A DNA stretch of 64,000 nucleotides. Source: Venturia oleaginea. Taxonomy: Eukaryota; Ascomycota; Dothideomycetes; Venturiales; Venturiaceae. Position 1 is the first letter of the stretch. Each line of letters starts with the position of its first letter. The notes beneath the pieces are model-generated. The model had not been told where the DNA came from. It did not search any database and was given only the letters and a program-made list of their open reading frames with translations. Shown in pieces: positions 31,378-42,307 of this stretch. The position numbers were made by a program, and so were the translations under genes. Location of the stretch: the NCBI GenBank assembly GCA_013176395.1, contig JABMLP010000002.1:1178001-1242000 (forward strand). The letters are read 5' to 3'.

Positions 31378-34300
31378 ATGCCACCAGTTCCTTGGAAAGT
31401 TACGGTACATGATCATCCGGGTTCTTCTTGGGAGGACATTCTCAATGAGCCAGAATGGAGTACCAGGCATAACCATCGAATTGGCTACAAAAACAACCAA
31501 GATCGGGTTGCTGGTATTACCCATGCTCAAGATGAGCTGAGCAAGGAGGTGAAGAGGCTTACGAAGAATATCGAGAGCTTCGGGATGAGGCGAATAAGGG
31601 TGATCTCCTCAATTTCCGCGATATTGTCAAAGGGCAGAAGGTAGGACCCGTATCTGAACAAAGTTAGGAGATTCTTACGACAATCAAGGATTTTCACCTG
31701 CAACATCCTGAAAATCGCTCTCTGGGTTGGCGCTTTGTACTTGAGGCGACGGAAGATTGGGTCAAGAACACCGAGGAGTGGCCTGCCAATGTAAGAAAAT
31801 GAAAGAAAGAGGAAGAGGAAGAAGGGAAACAAGAGCAACAGCATCAAAAGCAGAATGGCCATAAACAACCCAACGGCGATGACAAGGTTCAACAGGAGCA
31901 TGAGTGGAAGAACCAAGAGGGCGAAAACAACAAACATCACGATGCATATGCCGAGGATGAACATCAAATGGGTGCCAAAGAAGAAAAGACCGAGTATCAG
32001 AAACTGCTCGAGAAATACACCCCTCAGGAGATTGCACTCTTGCGCGCCCTTCAGCATGAGAAGGACTGTATCGTGAGCCTTGGGCAGAACGATGGAAAGC
32101 GAAAGTCGCCACAAACAAGCAACCGGACTCAAATCTCGATCGACGAAGCCGACCAATTCTCGCCAGACAACTGGCTGCCACCCTCATCTGATCTCATTCG
32201 ACTGACCGGAAAGCACCCACTCAATGCTGAGGCCCACTTATCACACCTCTTCGATGCTGGTCTTATCACTCCAAATGAGCTACACTATGTCCGCAATCAT
32301 GGCGCTGTACCTCGTCTTTTATGGGAGTTTCACACGATCAACATCGAGGACGGCAAGCTGGTCCTGACCATGGATGATCTGAAGAACAACTTCGACGCCA
32401 TCAACATACCTGTTGCTTTAGCATGCGATGGCAATCGTCGTAAAGAGCTCAATATGATCAAAAGGTCCAAGGGTTTCAACCGGGGCTCAGGTGCCGTTAG
32501 TTGCGCGTATTGGAAAGGCCCATTGCTAAGGGACGTTCTAATCGCTGCGGGCATTCCTGATTTCATGCCTCACCATGAAGGAAAGAGGTATTGGGTCAAC
32601 TTTGAGGGAGCAGATGACCCCAGCGAGGGGTCTATTTCACTTGCATTCCACTTCAATATGCTATGGATGCTACCAATGACGTCATTCTTACTTACGAGAT
32701 GAATGATGTTCCATTACCTCCTGGTGAGTCTTTCAAAAAAAAAAACGAATCCATAATGCTGACCAGGAAAGATCACGGATATCCTGTTAGAGTCATGATT
32801 CCTGGGTACATCGGTGGGCGATGTGTCAAATGGCTAAAGAAGATATGGATATCGGACAAGGAGAATGACAGTCACTATCACATATGGGACAATCGAGTGC
32901 TCCCGAGTTTCGTCACAGAAAAGGATGGCGAATTCGCTGAGGCCATGTTTCGCCATCCGACACCGCGTGCAACGAGCAGAACCTGAATTCTGACATTGTA
33001 AAACCAGCGCAGGGAGAAAAGATCAAGCTGTCTGAAGCAAGGAAAGGCAATACATACCGAGTTCAAGGTAAGCGTAGTTTTCTTCTTACCACACCACCTT
33101 TTCCGCACCTGGAAGCCAACCTCAAGACCTGCGATTCCAGATCGATGCTGCTCATTTTCTGCCAACTGTGGAGAAACGAATCGCCAGAATTTGAAACGTA
33201 GCAGTCCGAACTTGTATCAATTCATTTTGAAAGGTGACTTTGTTCTTCTATGACTAACAGTTGTCAGGGTACGCGTACGATGGCGGTGGGCACGAAGTCC
33301 AACGCGTGGAAGTATCTCTAGATGACGGCAAGACATGGCTTTACTGTATCCGTAGATTTCCAGATGCGCCCATACGTCACGGCCAAAAATACTGGACCTG
33401 GCTTCACTGGCACGTTGACATATCCATCACACATCTTCTCAAGGCGAAGACCATTAGCGTTCGTTGCTTCAACGTGTTCAAGAACACCCAGCCACGAGAG
33501 CCCAGCTGGAATACAATGGGCATGATGAACAACTGCTGGCACGTCGTCAAATCTGAGATTGTCCAAGGCGAGGACGACGATGTACCATCTATTGTATTCC
33601 GTCATCCGACTGAACCTGGAACCGGTGATGGTGGTTGGATGAAACCAAGTGTGGAGAATTAGCTTGCTGCTGTGAGGCAGGAAGCTGGAACACCACAGAA
33701 GCAGTTTACTAGAGAAGAGATCGAAAAGCACGATAGTGAGCAGGACTGCTGGCTTGTGGTTGATGGCAAGGTTTATGATGCTACTAGTGTGCTTGAATGG
33801 CATCCTGGTGGCAAAGCTGCTTTGCTTGGTCATGCTGGAAAAGTATACCAGGAGACTTCGGATGAGTTTGCAAGTATACATGATGGCTACGCTTACCAGA
33901 AGTTGAAAGGTACAGATACACCATCTATACTCAGAAACTTGCACTGACAACCGGATAGAATGTATTCTGGGAACTGTGACCTCCAAAGTCGCAAATTTCA
34001 TCAAGAAGAACGCCGAAAGCGCCGCAAAAGAGAAGGCAGGCTCCCAACAAGGAAAAGAGCATCTCGTGTTGCAGAAGCATCGATGGATTCCCGTCAAATT
34101 GCTGGAGCGAGAATCTTTCTCGAAGATACAAGAGCCTACACCTTCAGCCTTCCCGACGACAAGAAAATCCTCGGTCTCGGAACATGCCAACATGTCCAGC
34201 TAGGTTTCCACATGAAAGACAAAATGCTCATCAGATCCTACACGCCAAAAAAACCACTCCTTCCAGTACCTAGCTCCAATGGCTCGGGGCCCACAAACGA

Positions 34301-34965
34301 TAGTAGCAGCGGCACTGGAAGAGACATAAAGGACGGCAACGGCACTTTCGAACTAACGATCAAAATATACTTCCCCACACCAGATCAACCAGGCAGCGCT
34401 CTTTCAAACATCTTAGATTGTCTTCCCCTGCAACCGACGATCGAAATCCGCCGCCCAACAGGCGAAATCATCTACCTAGGCAACAGCAAATTCACCATCG
34501 AATCCAAATCCAAAACATTCCGCCGCGTCAATCTCGTCTTAGGGGGTAGTGGTATTACACCCGGTTATTCCCTCATTGCTCGCGTTATGCTGAGTAAAGG
34601 CGATGAAACGGAAATCAGAGTTGTAGATGCTAACAAAAGTGAGAAGGATATTTTGTTGAAGGAGGAGTTGGATGAGTATGTGGAGGAAGGTAAGGGGAAG
34701 TTGAGGGTGGAACATATTCTCAGTCATCCCGGGGATGGGTGGAAGGGACGAAAGGGACATGTTGATGCGGGGCTGCTTAAGGAGGAGCTTTTTGAGCCTG
34801 GTGAGGGGACTGGGACTTTCCTGTGTGGATCGCCGGGAATGATTCAGAAGGCTGCTTTGCCGGCTTTGAAAGGTGAGTTCTCTAATTTCTTGATCTGGGT
34901 TGTGAGGGTGCTAATGATGTTTAGATTGGGGACATGTGGAGGATGAGGATATGTTTGGATTTTGA
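31378..34965 (+). pseudogene. Nitrate reductase (niaD type), inactivated
   Basis: All domains of eukaryotic nitrate reductase are present in order but not in one frame: an N-terminal extension from ATG 31378 (MPPVPWKVTVHDHPG), the Mo-molybdopterin domain (NELHYVRNHGAVPRL, ALACDGNRRKEL, GAVSCAYWKGPLL), the dimerisation domain (GYAYDGGGHEVQRVEVS), cytochrome b5 (VLEWHPGGKAA, 33.8 kb), and the FAD/NAD(P)H part (LIRSYTP, GGSGITPGYSL, CGSPGMIQKA, ending DMFGF). Introns are still recognisable, for example 32724-32771. Breaks: frame changes near 31565, 32630, 32965 and 34115; TAG at 33660-33662 where relatives have Gln (CAG); TGA at 31800-31802, which a possible 51-nt intron could remove. The enzyme reduces nitrate to nitrite in the cytosol. 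This copy cannot make it. Confidence 0.9.
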
Positions 34966-35397
34966 GATGTTTCGATCGCTCGCTCGCTCGCTCCGATCGC
35001 TCCTACGCTGTTACTCGAATTTTGACCTAATATATGTTTCTTATATCGTACGTCGTTGGTAACCACTTTCGCCTTCTGTTGAGAAGAGATCGGAGTATAT
35101 TTTCAGGACGCTTTCCTTGTCTTTGCGCTTCGTCGCTCGTATGTATGACAACCTGAGCAGCAAAATCACGGGATGAACTAAATACAAAGGCCCCATGCGT
35201 TGCACACAAGCCACAAATCACGCTCGTCAGGCTTGTCGTAGCTCCTTGACAACCAGCGACCTTGTGTCATTGCTACTTCCTACTTAAGAGAAGGTTTCTA
35301 AACCATTGGAAGCTGGGAAAAGTACATGTAAATCAAAGGGGATTCCTCTGCCATCCGTCATTGTGAACAATGTCTCAAATCTTTTATAACGGTTTCG
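34966..35397. other. Intergenic
   Basis: A short CTCG-type microsatellite (CGCTCGCTCGCT) lies at about 34976-34995. No gene is seen. Confidence 0.4.
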
Positions 35398-36270
35398 CTA
35401 GCCATCCCAGCGATCAGGCGGCAACTCATATCCTATTGCCTCCCAAGCCGCACCATATTCCCGCTTATCTAACCAACTTCGTCGCCTCTCCAAAGCGGAA
35501 ACATCGAAATAGTCTCCAGTAGTAACCTCAGACCTACCATCCCCTAGATCCGAATACGAAGACCCCATCGCCCTACCAACCTCTTGTCGCAGTTGTGAGA
35601 AACTGGAGGCCCTGGTTGTCCCCGTCCAGCCAGCCTGAATGATATCTTCAAAAATCCTCGCTGCGGGATGGATAATTCCTTTTCCCCTTTTGAAATCATT
35701 GAGAACTTGCTTGTACTCGGCCTAACTCTCAGTGATGGCGAAAGGGTCTATCCCAGATGCTATGATGTGTATGCATATTGCAAGCGCGACGTGGTCTTCC
35801 TTCACCTGCACTTTGACGCCTTGCTGCTCACAGTGGGTGGTAGAACCGAAGTTGAATAAGCGGAGGTTACCATGTTAATCGATGCCCAGGTTGTCTAATT
35901 TGAGATCTCCGTGTACGTACCCGAGCTCTTCCAGTCGCTCGAGGGCACCCAGCAGCTGTTGGATCCAGACGAAGTGGGTTTCTTCCGAATGCTTACTCCA
36001 GAATTCCAATAGGGGGTTGAAGTACTCGAGCACAATCCCGTGCGTTAGTGAACCGTGGGCTTGTGGATTTGTTGGAATCCGTGTCGCGATGTTCGGATGT
36101 TGACTCTCAGCGAGAAGGTCGTAGAATTTCTTTTCTTTTTCAAATATTATCATACTCCGTAGAGACATTCGATTTGTTCTTCTGCCTCGTCTGCATCTTC
36201 TGGCGCCTTGGCGGGGTATTGAAAGGGAAGCTTGATGACAGTCTTATCGGAAATGTTTGTAAACTATTCC
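35398..36270 (-). pseudogene. Protein-kinase-like gene, decayed
   Basis: The minus strand carries kinase-fold pieces: VIKLPFQYPAK near 36240, then after a frame change EKEKKFYDLLAESQHPNIA, GIVLEYF and the catalytic-loop segment YVHGDLKLDNLGID. A TAA at 35875-35877 follows at once. The frame continues HGNLRLFNFGS, where the Mg-binding DFG has become NFG, to a TAG at 35722-35724 (ES-stop-AEY, a likely lost Trp). It then runs clean to a TAG at 35398-35400 with an ending GYELPPDRWDG. The pattern fits the large fungal families of small atypical kinases related to phosphotransferases. Two stops, one frame change and a mutated DFG show it is dead. Confidence 0.8.
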
Positions 36271-36956
36271 TTGTGATGGGCCGAGGCTTAGGCATTTTTC
36301 TGGGGGGAATTTTTATGGCGTGAAATAGGTATTGTTGGGCATTTTGTTAATAAAAGACTAAACTCTGGCGAAGACAACCACTTCTGCCGTGTAAGATGAA
36401 CGAGGGAAGCGAAAAGGAACGCATCAATTGGTGAAAGATGGTAGCAAGCTCAAAGCCTAGGCAATAAGAAAGTCACGCTTTCATTCAGATTTCTTTACTT
36501 CCCAGAGATATTTTTCATAGAGGTTACAGAGAAACAAGAATCCTCTCTACTCGAACTCGGAAAACCTTACCAATCGATGTGGAGCACGGCCCGGCCCGGC
36601 TAAGCGAGGCTTGGTACTATTCTTACCTCCTACAAGTAGTTAGAGCTCTCCTCTCTCCTCTCTGACGCATACACCCCTCAAGTGGCGTGCTTTTGTTTAT
36701 CTCACCCGGCTAAGCGCGTCCGCTGCGCTTTGTACCCATTTTCCGGCTCGAACAGGGTCAAAAACCAGATAACGGATATCTAGAACCGGCTTGAGTAAGA
36801 CTATAGAGCTCAACTATCCCTACTATCTCTCAAGTTTTTACCACCGACCTCTCAAATATACTTACCAACGAGTCTTGTACGCTAGATTCAAACTACACGA
36901 CAAAATGTAGAAGTACTACCACTTTCGGTGTTCAGCTTGGCTAATCACATTTCTTG
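36271..36956. other. Intergenic
   Basis: No gene is seen. A GC-rich palindromic patch GGCCCGGCCCGGC lies near 36588. Confidence 0.4.
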
Positions 36957-37316
36957 ATGTGTTTCAAGGCAGATCGAGCTACGTTGTATCTCAAATGCGG
37001 CCATGTAGTTGAAGGAACAAAAAAGGTTCACGATTGCGAACAAAAACCTAATGGCCCTAATTGTGCAAACCCGCAAGCCAACGAATCAATCACCGCGGAC
37101 CGCAAGACAGACCGTTGTCCGGACTGCAGAGCCGACGCCGCTGCGAGAGGCGTTTGTGCAGGCTGCTTAGCCGGCACTCCTTTCGTCGGCAGTGAAGGCC
37201 TTTGCTACAGATGCGCCCTCGGTCCTAAACGTAAGAGAGCCTTTATGGCCCCCCAAAAAAGTAAACACCCCGCCAAACATCCAGGGATCAGAGCCTGGAT
37301 GGACTGGACGACGTAA
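36957..37316 (+). CDS. Small cysteine-rich, probably zinc-binding protein
   Basis: A 119-aa frame starts at ATG 36957 (MCFKADRATLYLKCGHVVEG). It has about eleven cysteines in pairs: KCGH near the start, NCANP, then RCPDC, GVCAGC and LCYRC. It ends in a basic tail (KRKRAFMAPQKSKHPAKH). Fungal genomes contain many short proteins that open with a Cys residue and a CGH motif, annotated as hypothetical. Metal binding is inferred from the paired Cys. No signal peptide is present, so it is probably intracellular. An upstream exon cannot be excluded. Confidence 0.5.
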   Translation: MCFKADRATLYLKCGHVVEGTKKVHDCEQKPNGPNCANPQANESITADRKTDRCPDCRADAAARGVCAGCLAGTPFVGSEGLCYRCALGPKRKRAFMAPQKSKHPAKHPGIRAWMDWTT

Positions 37317-38434
37317 TCCGACTGAGTAACCTGGGGGGGGGGTATCCTTTTATCCCTATCCCGTCTTTGTAGACTTAGATACAACAACAACAATCAACAA
37401 CTATTACACCCAGAGTACAGCCTTTATTGTTCGCTTTCACGACCTGTTTACGACGTCCTTTCCTTATACCATGTGATACTAACATGGAAAATTCGTGTTT
37501 CACAGCAACAACACCTAGAAGAGACAGGCATCAACGAATGATTATTTCTATGACACCTATCATCCGTTCACAAGTAATCCTTTGTTGACGCGTGCCTCTT
37601 CGAGGTGTTGTTGCCATGAAACTCGGATTTTCCATCTCTATGACACCTTGCCGCCATCAACCTCTGACGAATACTTTCTTGAAGGAGGATTGATGTCTTC
37701 TGGCTGGCAGCAGGAATCCTTGGTCTTACGACATGGACTTGGGCCAGTATCTACGTATGTTTAACCATCATTTAGATAGTATTGCACAAAGGAACGCACT
37801 CTCTTTGTTCTTGTGCACAGTTGCTTAGACAGATATACTTGTTCCAGCAGAATCCTAAGAGCATTTTAATTCTGGGCCCTATCTCTCCTAAACCTGCTCT
37901 ATCCTACAATCTTTTCTGTTGTGACTCTTCTTCATCCTGTAACCCTTCCTGCCCCGGGACCTCTCTATCCTAGGACCGTTTCTATCCTAGGAATTGGGAT
38001 CCCTTCGAAAAGACTTCTGGGTTGACCTTCTCTTCCTTGGGCGTCTTTGCAGTATTGCTTTGCTTGATCGGAAGGACGGCAGCGGGGCGAGAAACCGAGT
38101 TCTCTTCATTCTGTGGCGGTATGTGCCTGGTCAGTGGGTAATATTGTGAATATTGTGAATATTGTGAGCAGATCGCCGCTGGTAAGATGCAGTCGGCAAA
38201 TTCATGAAGTAAATCTGAAGAATGCGGGTTGATATAGAAAATGTGACATGGAAGCGTTAGAGACATTAAGTGGTTCCTATCTTCTATCGTAGAGCACGGA
38301 ACAAGACTTTGCTACCGATATAGTTGAACTGATCATTTACGAGTGAGTAAAGCTCATTTGGAACCCACAGATATATCGCTCTCACTTCTCGCAATCAGAG
38401 ATGAAATATTGGATGTTGTTTAAAGCGACAGAAA
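37317..38434. other. Intergenic
   Basis: A G-tract of nine lies near 37332. A 9-bp tandem repeat (AATATTGTG, three copies) lies at about 38140-38167. A minus-strand open frame at 37982-38266 has no recognisable domain. Nothing else is seen. Confidence 0.4.
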
Positions 38435-39117
38435 CTATGTCCAAAGTGGCTCCGTCTTCGTCGCAACCAAAGTGACGTTAGCGAAAGATCGTGGTTGTGG
38501 CGTCACACCTGCAAAATCAGTTAGCTCAATCCCAGTCCCCAGTATCAGCGAGTCAACATACCATCCCAAAGTCCAACATACCAAACACCATCAGTATCCA
38601 AGTACGTGATCCACTGTCTGGTAGGGATATCCGCCCCATCCTTGACCGTAACCTCACCACCACTTCCAACTTCGAAGATACCCCATTCAATGGACCCCGG
38701 CGCGTCTTTAGGGACCATGGCTGCAGTAGGCCCACGTCCCAAATCGACGAGTTGCATAACACCTTTGGTAGTAGTCTTAAGTCCTACTTGGTGATCCCAA
38801 TTACCGGCCAAAAGTTGGAGCGTGCCGGTTGGTGGATAAGTAGCTGTCAAGAACTTTCCAGCGTTGGCGGCTGATTCGCGGGCACCAGCGAATCCGCCAA
38901 TTTTTCCATCCTTCAGAGACAGGAAGTTGTTCTGAGTATCCACTTTTCCGTTTTTTCGTTGCCGTCAGTACAATGGTCTTGTTAATCTGGTTTCCAGAGC
39001 CGCTCACGCTTTGGTCGTGATTTGATACCAATCCAGCTTCTCCCCCTGTGCATTAGCAGATTGAGGCGCAGCAGAGACGACAGTAAGCAATAAATAGAGA
39101 ACGGCTGAGGCCTTCAT
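38435..39117 (-). pseudogene. Secreted protein gene carrying two compensating frame changes
   Basis: ATG 39117 opens a signal peptide (MKASAVLYLLLTVVSA), followed by APQSANAQGEKLDWYQITTKA. The coding sense then continues one frame over as VSGSGNQINKTIVLTAT and, after a six-A run near 38955, returns to the first frame as NGKVDTQNNFLSLKDGKIGG. That runs to GVWYVGLWDG. A clean 53-nt intron (38509-38561) follows, then a last exon ending TKTEPLWT at 38435. One deletion near 39018 and one insertion in the A-run would explain it. The gene is either freshly broken or the consensus has two errors. The family is a fungal secreted protein of unknown function. Confidence 0.6.
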
Positions 39118-40071
39118 GATCGAAGCGTTCTGTAGTGACTGTGTCAAGAACGAGTGTGGTGAAGGGATAAATGCGAAGAGCCAGTTCTAAGAGCCCTCCT
39201 GGGAGGGTTTGATGGATATATACATGGACATATCACACACGAACCAAGGAGCTAAAACTGGCAGATATGAATGTTTGAGATCAATGACTCGGTTGTCGGC
39301 GCCATACAAATTGGGTTCGTTAGCAGTGCTCAGGATACTTGATTTGATATAAATGAAACGTCCTCATCCGAATTGAGGGTCGTAATGGGATTCGTGAAGC
39401 TTTACATGCAGGAAAGGAGGGAGGGCTTGCGATAGTATAAGTAAGTCAGAGCGGAATGGCATAGCACGTGATAGTGTCTTCAAGCTGAAACTCATCGAAC
39501 AGCTCGGATACTGTAGATGACGATGGATATTTGAAAAAGCAATGGTCCAATAGGAGAAGCTGATGCGTTGTCCAGTGATTGAATGGTGAATCGGACGCCG
39601 CAAACGTCACGCATGTGGGGATCGACCCGGAGCTTCCTCCACAATGATTCATAGCGTATCAGAAATCTGCGGGATGATGATGCACATCGGGGAGAGAGCA
39701 AGGGGGACACATCCGGAGAGATTCAAGTGGCAGGGGGGAGCTGGAAAAGACCCTGAGTCTAACCGCCTTAGGATAATTGTAGAATCCTTGATCGGTGACA
39801 TCATTGGGATCTATCAGACACGCGCTGTACAATTCGACGAATGTGAGACAGTGGAGTGGGTCGAAAGCCTGATTTCAAGGCATAAAACAGGTTTCTTCGT
39901 GTTCACTGTAAGATGGGGACGTCTGTATATATACCACGCCTCGAGCCTGCCTCAGACTAATCTATATCAACATCTCCAATCAACCAACCCAAGCCAAGAA
40001 AACCTCCATCTATTCTCAAAAAACCTCATCCCTTCAATCAATCAACAAGCCATCACAAACCAAACAACAAA
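39118..40071. other. Intergenic
   Basis: Divergent upstream region between a leftward and a rightward gene. No other gene is supported. Confidence 0.4.
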
Positions 40072-40461
40072 ATGGCAGGACTCCTCGGCGGCGGCGGAAA
40101 TGGAAACGGCAACGGCGGCGGCGGTCTCCTCGGAGGGTACACATCCCTCCAAAACCCACTCTGTCAGAACTAACATCTCATCGGCAGCGTCTTAAACACA
40201 GTCGATAACACCACAAAAGGCCTCCCTATAGTCGGCGACGTAACCTCTCCTCTCCTCAAAACAGTCGGCGGCACAGTCGACGGTCTACCCATCGTCGGTT
40301 CAGGCGGAACTGGACAAAAACAAGCACAAGGCCAGGCACAGGGACAACAATTAACCCCGGAAGAGGCACAGGCTGTTGCGTTGGCGAAGAAGAAGAGGGC
40401 GCTTGCGTTGAAGAAACAGCAGTTGGCGCTTGAGGCTGAGGAGATGGAGTTGGAGGGATAA
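40072..40461 (+). CDS. Small glycine-rich protein of unknown function
   Basis: Two exons, 40072-40136 and 40188-40461, 112 aa; the intron has a GTACAC donor, CTAAC branch and CAG acceptor. The start context is AACAAAATGG. Residues 1-22 are Gly/Asn-rich (MAGLLGGGGNGNGNGGGG). Two similar copies of a short segment follow (TTKGLPIVGDV and GTVDGLPIVGSG). A Gln/Ala-rich helix with basic then acidic residues (ALAKKKRALALKKQQLALEA) ends the protein. There is no signal peptide. The repeated GLPIVG segments between flexible ends suggest a scaffold or assembly role, but I do not recognise the family. Confidence 0.6.
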
Positions 40462-40810
40462 CCGGAAGACTTGAAGGGATGTAGCTGTGTGTATGATAAC
40501 GTGTTATGATATGAATGAATTTCTTTGTTTGTTTGTTTTGGGAATTCTTTCGATGATGACCCTAAATAACTCGAAGTAAAATATGAATGCTTGCAGAGCA
40601 GCGGTCCAAAACTGCTAGACTGTGTGGGCAAGGAGGTGTTATCGTAATTCGAATATTGCGCGAACTCAAGTGCGCTACGAAAAGACTCACCTTGTCTGAT
40701 TCACACCCCGTAATACTTCAGGGCAAAATTATTCCTAGCATACATCTAATTTGCCTAAGTCAGCCCCGAATAGTCCATTCTCTCTCACAAGCCGTCAAGC
40801 CGTCCACAAC
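40462..40810. other. Intergenic
   Basis: Convergent 3' flanks; nothing recognisable. Confidence 0.4.
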
Positions 40811-42307
40811 TCATGCGAGCCACTTCCATCCATTTTTTCTAGCGATCCAAGCGCGAGCAAGGCCCAAGATCATCACCGTGACCGTAAGCATAGCTCCTAG
40901 ATATCCAATAGTTGGCTTGTAGTTGGACCCCTCTTTTCCGAGCATTTGACCAGCGAGAGGCGCACCAGCAACACTGCCGATACCACGAGCGATGTTGACA
41001 AAAGCGAGGATAGCAAACATCTCCTCGCCGCCGAACACGTCCGAAACGTACGTGTTAACAATGGTTCCAAAGCCGCTGAGGAACATACCCCAAAGAACTA
41101 GGAAAGCGTACCAAGTCCCTTCATCTTTCGTCTTGGAAGAAGAATACCATATAGACGTTGAGATAGCCAAGACCGCTGAAGCCACAATCAGTGTATTCTG
41201 ACTACCAAACTTATCCCGTACGAAACCTAGACCAATTCTGCCAACAATGCCAACTCCATTAAGTATGTAGAGGGAATAAGTAGCTGCCTTCTTTACGTCA
41301 AACCCAAGGACAGCTTTGGAGAATTCTGGTCCGTAAGTGTTAGGTATGAATGCAGTAAGATTAGCTGCGACCTCTGCTAGTATGACGGACCAGAATACGA
41401 CATCCTTCCAGGCCTTCTTAGGCAGTATTGAGCGCTTGGCCATAGGTCGGGGTGGAGGGGCCATTGCCGCGGTCATCAGTCCGACAGATCCTAAGATGAG
41501 GCCCAAGAGTCGTAGTGTCACTTGCATGCCGCACTTTTCTAACAGGACTGCTGTAAGCGGGGGAAATACCACACCTCCTACTCCTGCGCCGGCTGCCATG
41601 ATTCCCGTGCATATCCCGACCGATTTTCCCGAGAAGTACTCGTTCGCGATGGTGGTGACGGGATTGTGGAGAACTGCACTGCCAATGCCAGCAAGGATAC
41701 CCTGTGTCAGGAGGAGGACCCAGTATCGAGTAGAGAACGAAGCTGCCATATAGCCCAAGAAGATGAGGAAAGATCCTATCGCGGACATGTAGGATACGCT
41801 GCTGAAGCAAGGCCAGGCCCGATGGATTGCCGGTGTGGCATATCGACACAGGACATGAACGATGGCCAGCGTTAGAAAATATGTTGTGGCTGATCCACTT
41901 GTTGAACCTATCCATGCTAGACTCCCACGATGGCTGGCATATTCTTTGGGCAATATGCTGATATTAGAGTCTCTAGCATGATCTAGATGGTATAATATCA
42001 TCACTGGCCATGCGTTATTGAAGCCAGAGATGATCAGATTGATGACAAAGCCGCACATGATGAGGGCGACTTGGTGGAAAGTACGTGGTGGATCGGGTGC
42101 TAGTGGTGGGCTGGCGTCTTCGGCGCCGACAGGACTTTTCTCCTGGTCCAACTCGTGGACAGAGATTGTTGGGGGTGGTCTGGCAGCTTCGCTACTGACA
42201 GGCCCTTTCTCCTGTTCCAGCTCGTGGACGGAAGTTGCTAGTGGTGGGTGGATTTGTGATGGCGAATCCGCGCCTCGCTCGGAATCGTATGGTGATGAAG
42301 AGTTCAT
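40811..42307 (-). CDS. MFS monocarboxylate-type transporter (MCT/SLC16-like)
   Basis: Intronless, 498 aa from ATG 42307 (MNSSSPYDSERG). The open frame runs further upstream, but the extra part is unlike the family. A soluble N-terminus of about 75 aa contains a tandem duplication (SVHELEQEKGPVSSEA then SVHELDQEKSPVGAED). About 12 membrane helices follow, with fungal MCT motifs GILAGIGSAVLHNPV, ANEYFSGKSVGICTGIMAAG and, after the central loop, YSLYILNGVGIVGRIGLGFVRDKFG. These are plasma-membrane transporters of monocarboxylates or related small molecules; the substrate is unknown. Confidence 0.88.
   Translation of the reverse strand: MNSSSPYDSERGADSPSQIHPPLATSVHELEQEKGPVSSEAARPPPTISVHELDQEKSPVGAEDASPPLAPDPPRTFHQVALIMCGFVINLIISGFNNAWPVMILYHLDHARDSNISILPKEYASHRGSLAWIGSTSGSATTYFLTLAIVHVLCRYATPAIHRAWPCFSSVSYMSAIGSFLIFLGYMAASFSTRYWVLLLTQGILAGIGSAVLHNPVTTIANEYFSGKSVGICTGIMAAGAGVGGVVFPPLTAVLLEKCGMQVTLRLLGLILGSVGLMTAAMAPPPRPMAKRSILPKKAWKDVVFWSVILAEVAANLTAFIPNTYGPEFSKAVLGFDVKKAATYSLYILNGVGIVGRIGLGFVRDKFGSQNTLIVASAVLAISTSIWYSSSKTKDEGTWYAFLVLWGMFLSGFGTIVNTYVSDVFGGEEMFAILAFVNIARGIGSVAGAPLAGQMLGKEGSNYKPTIGYLGAMLTVTVMILGLARAWIARKNGWKWLA

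Noticed and set aside
31527..32156. 209-codon very hydrophobic minus-strand frame.
   Set aside because: It is the shadow of the acidic and basic spacer of the nitrate reductase pseudogene on the other strand.
37982..38266. 94-codon minus-strand frame with an SQYSQYSQY repeat.
   Set aside because: The repeat is just the translated 9-bp microsatellite and no other protein feature supports it.
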